Source: Planomonospora parontospora (GTDB taxonomy: Bacteria; Actinomycetota; Actinomycetes; Streptosporangiales; Streptosporangiaceae). Taken from it: DNA of 64,000 nucleotides. The notes under the pieces are model-generated. The model was not told where the DNA came from, made no database searches, and saw only the letters and a list, made by a program, of their open reading frames with translations. The translations under genes were made by a program, and so were the position numbers. Where the stretch lies: positions 62,001 through 126,000 of the forward strand of contig BMQD01000001.1 in the NCBI GenBank assembly GCA_014647935.1. The letters run 5' to 3'. Shown here one piece after another: positions 61,099 through 64,000 of the stretch. Position 1 is the stretch's first letter. Each line of letters opens with the position of its first letter.

Positions 61099-62534
61099 GC
61101 CTTTTCGAGAACTCCGTTCCGCTGGATGACGTCGCGGTACCACAACGCGCTGTCCTTGAGGGTCCGCCGCTGGGTGCCGAAGTCGACGTGCACGATCCCG
61201 AACCTCCGGCGGTAGCCCTCGGCCCACTCGAAGTTGTCCAGCAACGACCACACGATATAGCCGCGCAGGTCCGCGCCGCCCTCGATCGCGGCGTGCACGG
61301 CGCGCAGGTGGCCGTCCAGGTAGGCGGTCCGGCGGGTGTCGCGGACCCTGCCGTCCTCCTCCACGGTGTCGTCGAAGGCCGCGCCGTTCTCGGTGACGAT
61401 CAGCCCGACCCCGGGGTAGTCCGCCGAGAGCCGGAGCAGCAGCCGGGAGAGCCCGGTCGGCACGATCGGCCAGCCCATCGCGGTCAGCGGACCCTCGGCC
61501 GGGCAGAACCGCACGTCCTCGGTGCCCGGCCAGGCCGGGTTCGCCGGCTCGCCGGGGCCCGACTCCACCACGCAGGGGTTGTAGTAGTTGACCCCGACCA
61601 GGTCGATCGGCTGGCGGATGGTCTCCAGGTCGCCGTCGGCGAGATGTGCGAGCCCGCCGTGCCGTTCGACGATCTCCAGCACCTCGGCGGGGTACTCCCC
61701 GCGCAGCGCCGGGTCGAGGAACTGCCGGGTGAGCAGCGCGTCCACCCGGCGCACCGCCTCGGCGTCGGCCTCCGCGACCGGGGCCGAGGGGTCGGCCACC
61801 TGCGTGGGGGTCAGGACCGGTGCGGAGTTGACCACCAGGGAGATCTCCCGCGCTCCGGCCGCGCGCAGCGCCCGCGCCGCCAGGCCGTGGCCGAGCAGCA
61901 GGTGGTGGGCGGCGCGGAAGGCGGCCGCCGGGTCCCGCTCGCCCGGCGCGTGCACGCCGGAGGCGTAGCCCAGGAAGGCCGAGACCCACGGCTCGTTCAG
62001 CGTGGTCCAGTGCGCGACGCGGTCGCCCAGCCGGGCGTGCACGCGTTCGGCGTACTCGGCGAACCGGTGGGCGGTGTCGCGGTCGGCCCAGCCGCCGCGC
62101 TCCTGGAGGGCCTGCGGCAGGTCCCAGTGGTAGAGCGTCGTGTACGGGGTGATGCCCGCCGCGAGCAGCTCGTCGACGAGCCGGTCGTAGAAGGCGAGCC
62201 CCCGCGGATCGGCCGGGCCCGTGCCGTCGGCCTGGATCCGGGGCCAGGCCACCGAGAAGCGGTAGGCGTGCAGGCCCAGCTCGCCCATGAGCCGCACGTC
62301 CTCGGCGTAGCGGTGGTAGTGGTCGCAGGCTACGTCGCCGGTGTCGCCGCCGGCCACCTTGCCGGGCGTGTGGGAGAAGGCGTCCCAGATGGACCGGCCG
62401 CGGCCGTCCTCCTCCGCCGCCCCCTCGATCTGGTAGGACGCCGTCGCGGCGCCCCAGACGAAGCCTGCGGGGAAGTCCGCCCGCCCTTCGGTGAGGAGCG
62501 AAGGCGCGGTCCCCCGAGCGTTGACGACGGTCAT
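61095..62534 (-). CDS. GH1 beta-glucosidase
   Basis: The 479-residue cytoplasmic enzyme has FPAGFVWGAATASYQIEGAA, RFSVAWPRIQADG, the acid/base Glu in WTTLNEPWVSAFLGY and the nucleophile Glu in GLIVTENGAAFDD, all canonical for glycoside hydrolase family 1. It hydrolyses cellobiose or aryl beta-glucosides brought in by the two permeases encoded upstream. I chose ATG 62534 after GGAG; the frame open further upstream belongs to the IS remnant. Confidence 0.96.
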   Translation of the reverse strand: MTVVNARGTAPSLLTEGRADFPAGFVWGAATASYQIEGAAEEDGRGRSIWDAFSHTPGKVAGGDTGDVACDHYHRYAEDVRLMGELGLHAYRFSVAWPRIQADGTGPADPRGLAFYDRLVDELLAAGITPYTTLYHWDLPQALQERGGWADRDTAHRFAEYAERVHARLGDRVAHWTTLNEPWVSAFLGYASGVHAPGERDPAAAFRAAHHLLLGHGLAARALRAAGAREISLVVNSAPVLTPTQVADPSAPVAEADAEAVRRVDALLTRQFLDPALRGEYPAEVLEIVERHGGLAHLADGDLETIRQPIDLVGVNYYNPCVVESGPGEPANPAWPGTEDVRFCPAEGPLTAMGWPIVPTGLSRLLLRLSADYPGVGLIVTENGAAFDDTVEEDGRVRDTRRTAYLDGHLRAVHAAIEGGADLRGYIVWSLLDNFEWAEGYRRRFGIVHVDFGTQRRTLKDSALWYRDVIQRNGVLEKA

Positions 62535-62550
62535 CTTGACTCCTTCGTAG

Positions 62551-62880
62551 ATGCCCCGGCCTTCAGGCCGGGACGAAAACGGAACTCCTGCCGAGCAGGG
62601 CAGGAAAAGCCGGTCCGCCGCCAGAGCGGACCGCGGAGCCTGCGGCACGGTCCGCGGGAAGCTGCCGTTGAACGTCCGGGAGTGGACGTGCGACTGCGGC
62701 GCGGTGCATGACCGTGACGTGAACGCGGCACGCAACATCCTGGCCGCCGGGCTGGCGGCGTCTGCCTGTGGAGATGGTGTGAGACCTCAACGGGAGTCCT
62801 CCCGGACGGGGCGGCCGTCGGTGAAGCAGGAACCCCAGCGGGCGACCGCTGGAACCCCCCGCCTTTAGGGCGGGGGAGGA
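62551..62880 (+). mobile_element. IS200/IS605-type remnant inside the beta-glucoside operon
   Basis: The segment between the permease and GH1 genes holds two hairpins characteristic of IS605-family ends: CCCGGCC-TTCA-GGCCGGG (62555-62572) and CCCCCGCC with its complement (62856-62863 / 62869-62876, loop TTTAG). Between them lies a fragment of tnpB on +. No tnpA is present. The right hairpin ends seven bases from the permease stop codon. Confidence 0.75.
62665..62868 (+). pseudogene. C-terminal fragment of TnpB
   Basis: About 65 residues carry the TnpB zinc-finger/RuvC-III end: [20 protein letters not shown] and then [12 protein letters not shown]. The rest of TnpB is missing. The part of the 3' region that would encode the guide (omega) RNA in active elements, including the terminal hairpin, is retained. 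Confidence 0.8.
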
Positions 62881-62882
62881 AG

Positions 62883-63791
62883 TCAACCCTTGACGGCTCC
62901 TTGCATGATTCCTCCGATGATCTGCTTGCCGAGCAGGCCGAAGACGATGACCAGCGGCAGCGTGCCGAGCGCGGTGCCGGCCAGGCCGAGCACGTAGTCG
63001 TTGACGTAGCCGGCGGCCAGCGTGGACAGGGCGACCTGGACCGTCGGGTTCTCCGGGGTCAGGACGACCAGCGGCCAGAAGTAGTCGTTCCAGGCCGACA
63101 TGAAGGTGAGCATGCCGAGGACGGCCGCGGCGGGGCGGGCGACGGGGAGCACCACGTGCCAGAACAGGCCCCAGGTGGTGCAGCCGTCGACCCGGCCGGC
63201 CTCCAGCAGCTCGGTCGGCAGGGCCCGCGACAGGTACTGCGTCATGAAGAAGACGCCGAACGCGTTGACCAGCGCGGGCACGATCAGCGCGTACAGCGTG
63301 CCGGTCCACTCCAGCTTCACCATGAGCATGTAGAGCGGGATGATGCCGAGCTGGGTCGGGACCATCATGGTCGCCACGGTGAGCAGCAGCAGCGCGTTCC
63401 TGCCGCGGAAGCGCAGCTTGGCGAAGGCGAACCCGGCCAGGGTGGAGAAGAACATCACCGCCAGGGCGATGGACCCGGCCACGATGACGGAGTTGGCCAG
63501 CGCCAGGGCGAAGGGCACGGTGTCGAAGACGCGGGCGACGTTGGCGAAGAAGTTCCCGCCGGGCACCAGCGGAGGCGGCACGTCCGCCAGCGCCGCGTTG
63601 TCGCGGGAGGCCACCACGACGCTGTAGTAGAGCGGGAGCGCGGAGAAGAACGCCACCGCCAGCAGGGTGAGGTAGGTGAGCCGGCGGGCGCCGTCGAAGC
63701 GGCGGCGGCCCGTTCCGGTCGCGGCGGGCGCCTTGGGCGGCCCGGGTGCCGGGGACGTCGGGGACGCGGGGGACATCGGCTGGGCGGTCAC
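62883..63791 (-). CDS. Sugar ABC permease, MalG type
   Basis: The 302-residue permease has six transmembrane helices after a Pro/Ala-rich cytoplasmic N-terminus. The EAA loop is EAGRVDGCTTWGLFWHVVLP (about 198-217), with MVPTQLGIIPLYMLMVKLEW upstream and a FGLLGKQIIGGIMQGAVKG C-terminus typical of MalG-type sugar transporters. It starts at GTG 63791, two bases after the stop of the upstream permease. It is followed by the IS605 remnant and the GH1 gene on the same strand, so the remnant interrupts the operon. Confidence 0.92.
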   Translation of the reverse strand: MTAQPMSPASPTSPAPGPPKAPAATGTGRRRFDGARRLTYLTLLAVAFFSALPLYYSVVVASRDNAALADVPPPLVPGGNFFANVARVFDTVPFALALANSVIVAGSIALAVMFFSTLAGFAFAKLRFRGRNALLLLTVATMMVPTQLGIIPLYMLMVKLEWTGTLYALIVPALVNAFGVFFMTQYLSRALPTELLEAGRVDGCTTWGLFWHVVLPVARPAAAVLGMLTFMSAWNDYFWPLVVLTPENPTVQVALSTLAAGYVNDYVLGLAGTALGTLPLVIVFGLLGKQIIGGIMQGAVKG

Positions 63792-63792
63792 G

Positions 63793-64000
63793 TCAGACCT
63801 CCCTTCGCGCGGCGGGTGAGCAGGTAGTTGACGCCGGCGACCAGGATGATGAAGAGGAACATCATCCAGGAGATGGCCGAGGCGTAGCCGAAGTCGAGCC
63901 GGGTGAAGTTCTCGTAGATGAGCAGCGAGAGCGTCTGGTACTGCCGGTCCACGCCGCCGGTGACCATGTAGGAGCCGAACAGCAGCGGCTCGGCCAGGAC
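63793..64000 (-). CDS. Sugar ABC permease, MalF type (partial, cut by window end)
   Basis: Only the last 68 residues are in the window. YENFTRLDFGYASAISWMMF and LFIILVAGVNYLLTRRAK are typical of the C-terminus of MalF-type permeases. The TGA lies just before the MalG start, giving a coupled pair. A binding-protein gene is expected further right. Confidence 0.85.

Noticed and set aside
1-64000. tRNA, rRNA, CRISPR array or replication origin
   Set aside because: No cloverleaf-like tRNA sequence, rRNA segment, regularly spaced repeat array or DnaA-box cluster was noticed on either strand by eye.

Overview
The window comes from a high-G+C actinobacterium, most likely a sporangium-forming member of the Streptosporangiales. 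The right three quarters are very GC-rich, use G/C-ending codons and carry typical actinomycete families (IdeR-type iron box, GlxA, IclR and TetR regulators, secreted PL1 lyase, GH1 operon with LacI regulator). A methyl-accepting chemotaxis receptor suggests a motile stage. The genus is an inference.

Region 1 (1-16.6 kb) is a phosphorothioation (Dnd) defence island of visibly lower G+C. It contains three blocks. (a) A left block on + carries an HTH protein cut by the window edge, a PLD-helicase matching the 'DNA phosphorothioation system restriction enzyme' type, a 54-residue protein, a zinc-hook DndD/Rad50-like ATPase, a Dnd-associated protein of about 155 residues and a Dnd-associated methyltransferase. 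(b) The modification core has dndA on - divergent from dndBCDE on +. A TACGT-N10-ACGTA palindrome lies between them and is a probable DndB operator. (c) Beyond a bidirectional terminator, a minus-strand pair encodes a GIY-YIG-like protein and a large DGQHR (DndB-like) protein. No DndF, DndG or DndH is visible, so restriction is probably done by block (a), with block (c) as an additional and possibly undescribed module.

Region 2 (16.7-23.5 kb): a degenerate IS1380-type element (frameshifted transposase), then a minus-strand ferric-siderophore operon (ATPase, lipoprotein, fused FecCD permease, siderophore-interacting reductase) under an iron box. The reductase gene has an in-frame amber codon.

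Region 3 (23.5-32 kb): a PhnA-type zinc-ribbon protein, a large helical DUF6493-like protein, a PLD-family enzyme, an MBL-fold hydrolase with a GlxA regulator, and a secreted pectate lyase with a ricin-type lectin domain and a LacI-type operator in its promoter.

Region 4 (32-42 kb): a methylamine/betaine catabolic cluster made of a Rieske oxygenase, an IclR regulator, a dimethylglycine dehydrogenase-like flavoprotein and heterotetrameric sarcosine oxidase (soxB-D-A-G). The set would demethylate glycine betaine stepwise to glycine. No Rieske reductase is visible.

Region 5 (42-53.9 kb): a macro-domain protein, a sugar-binding lipoprotein followed by a chemoreceptor, a GNAT/TetR pair around a 42-bp palindrome, a secreted alpha/beta hydrolase whose signal peptide is separated from its body by an 8-bp tandem repeat, small stress/redox genes with their own regulators (ArsR/old yellow enzyme; TetR/DUF2306) and several gene remnants.

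Region 6 (53.9-64 kb): a ChvE-MmsAB monosaccharide ABC operon, an aldehyde dehydrogenase, a small membrane protein and a beta-glucosidase operon (two MalFG-type permeases, GH1 enzyme, LacI regulator) interrupted by an IS200/IS605 TnpB remnant. The window ends inside the first permease gene.
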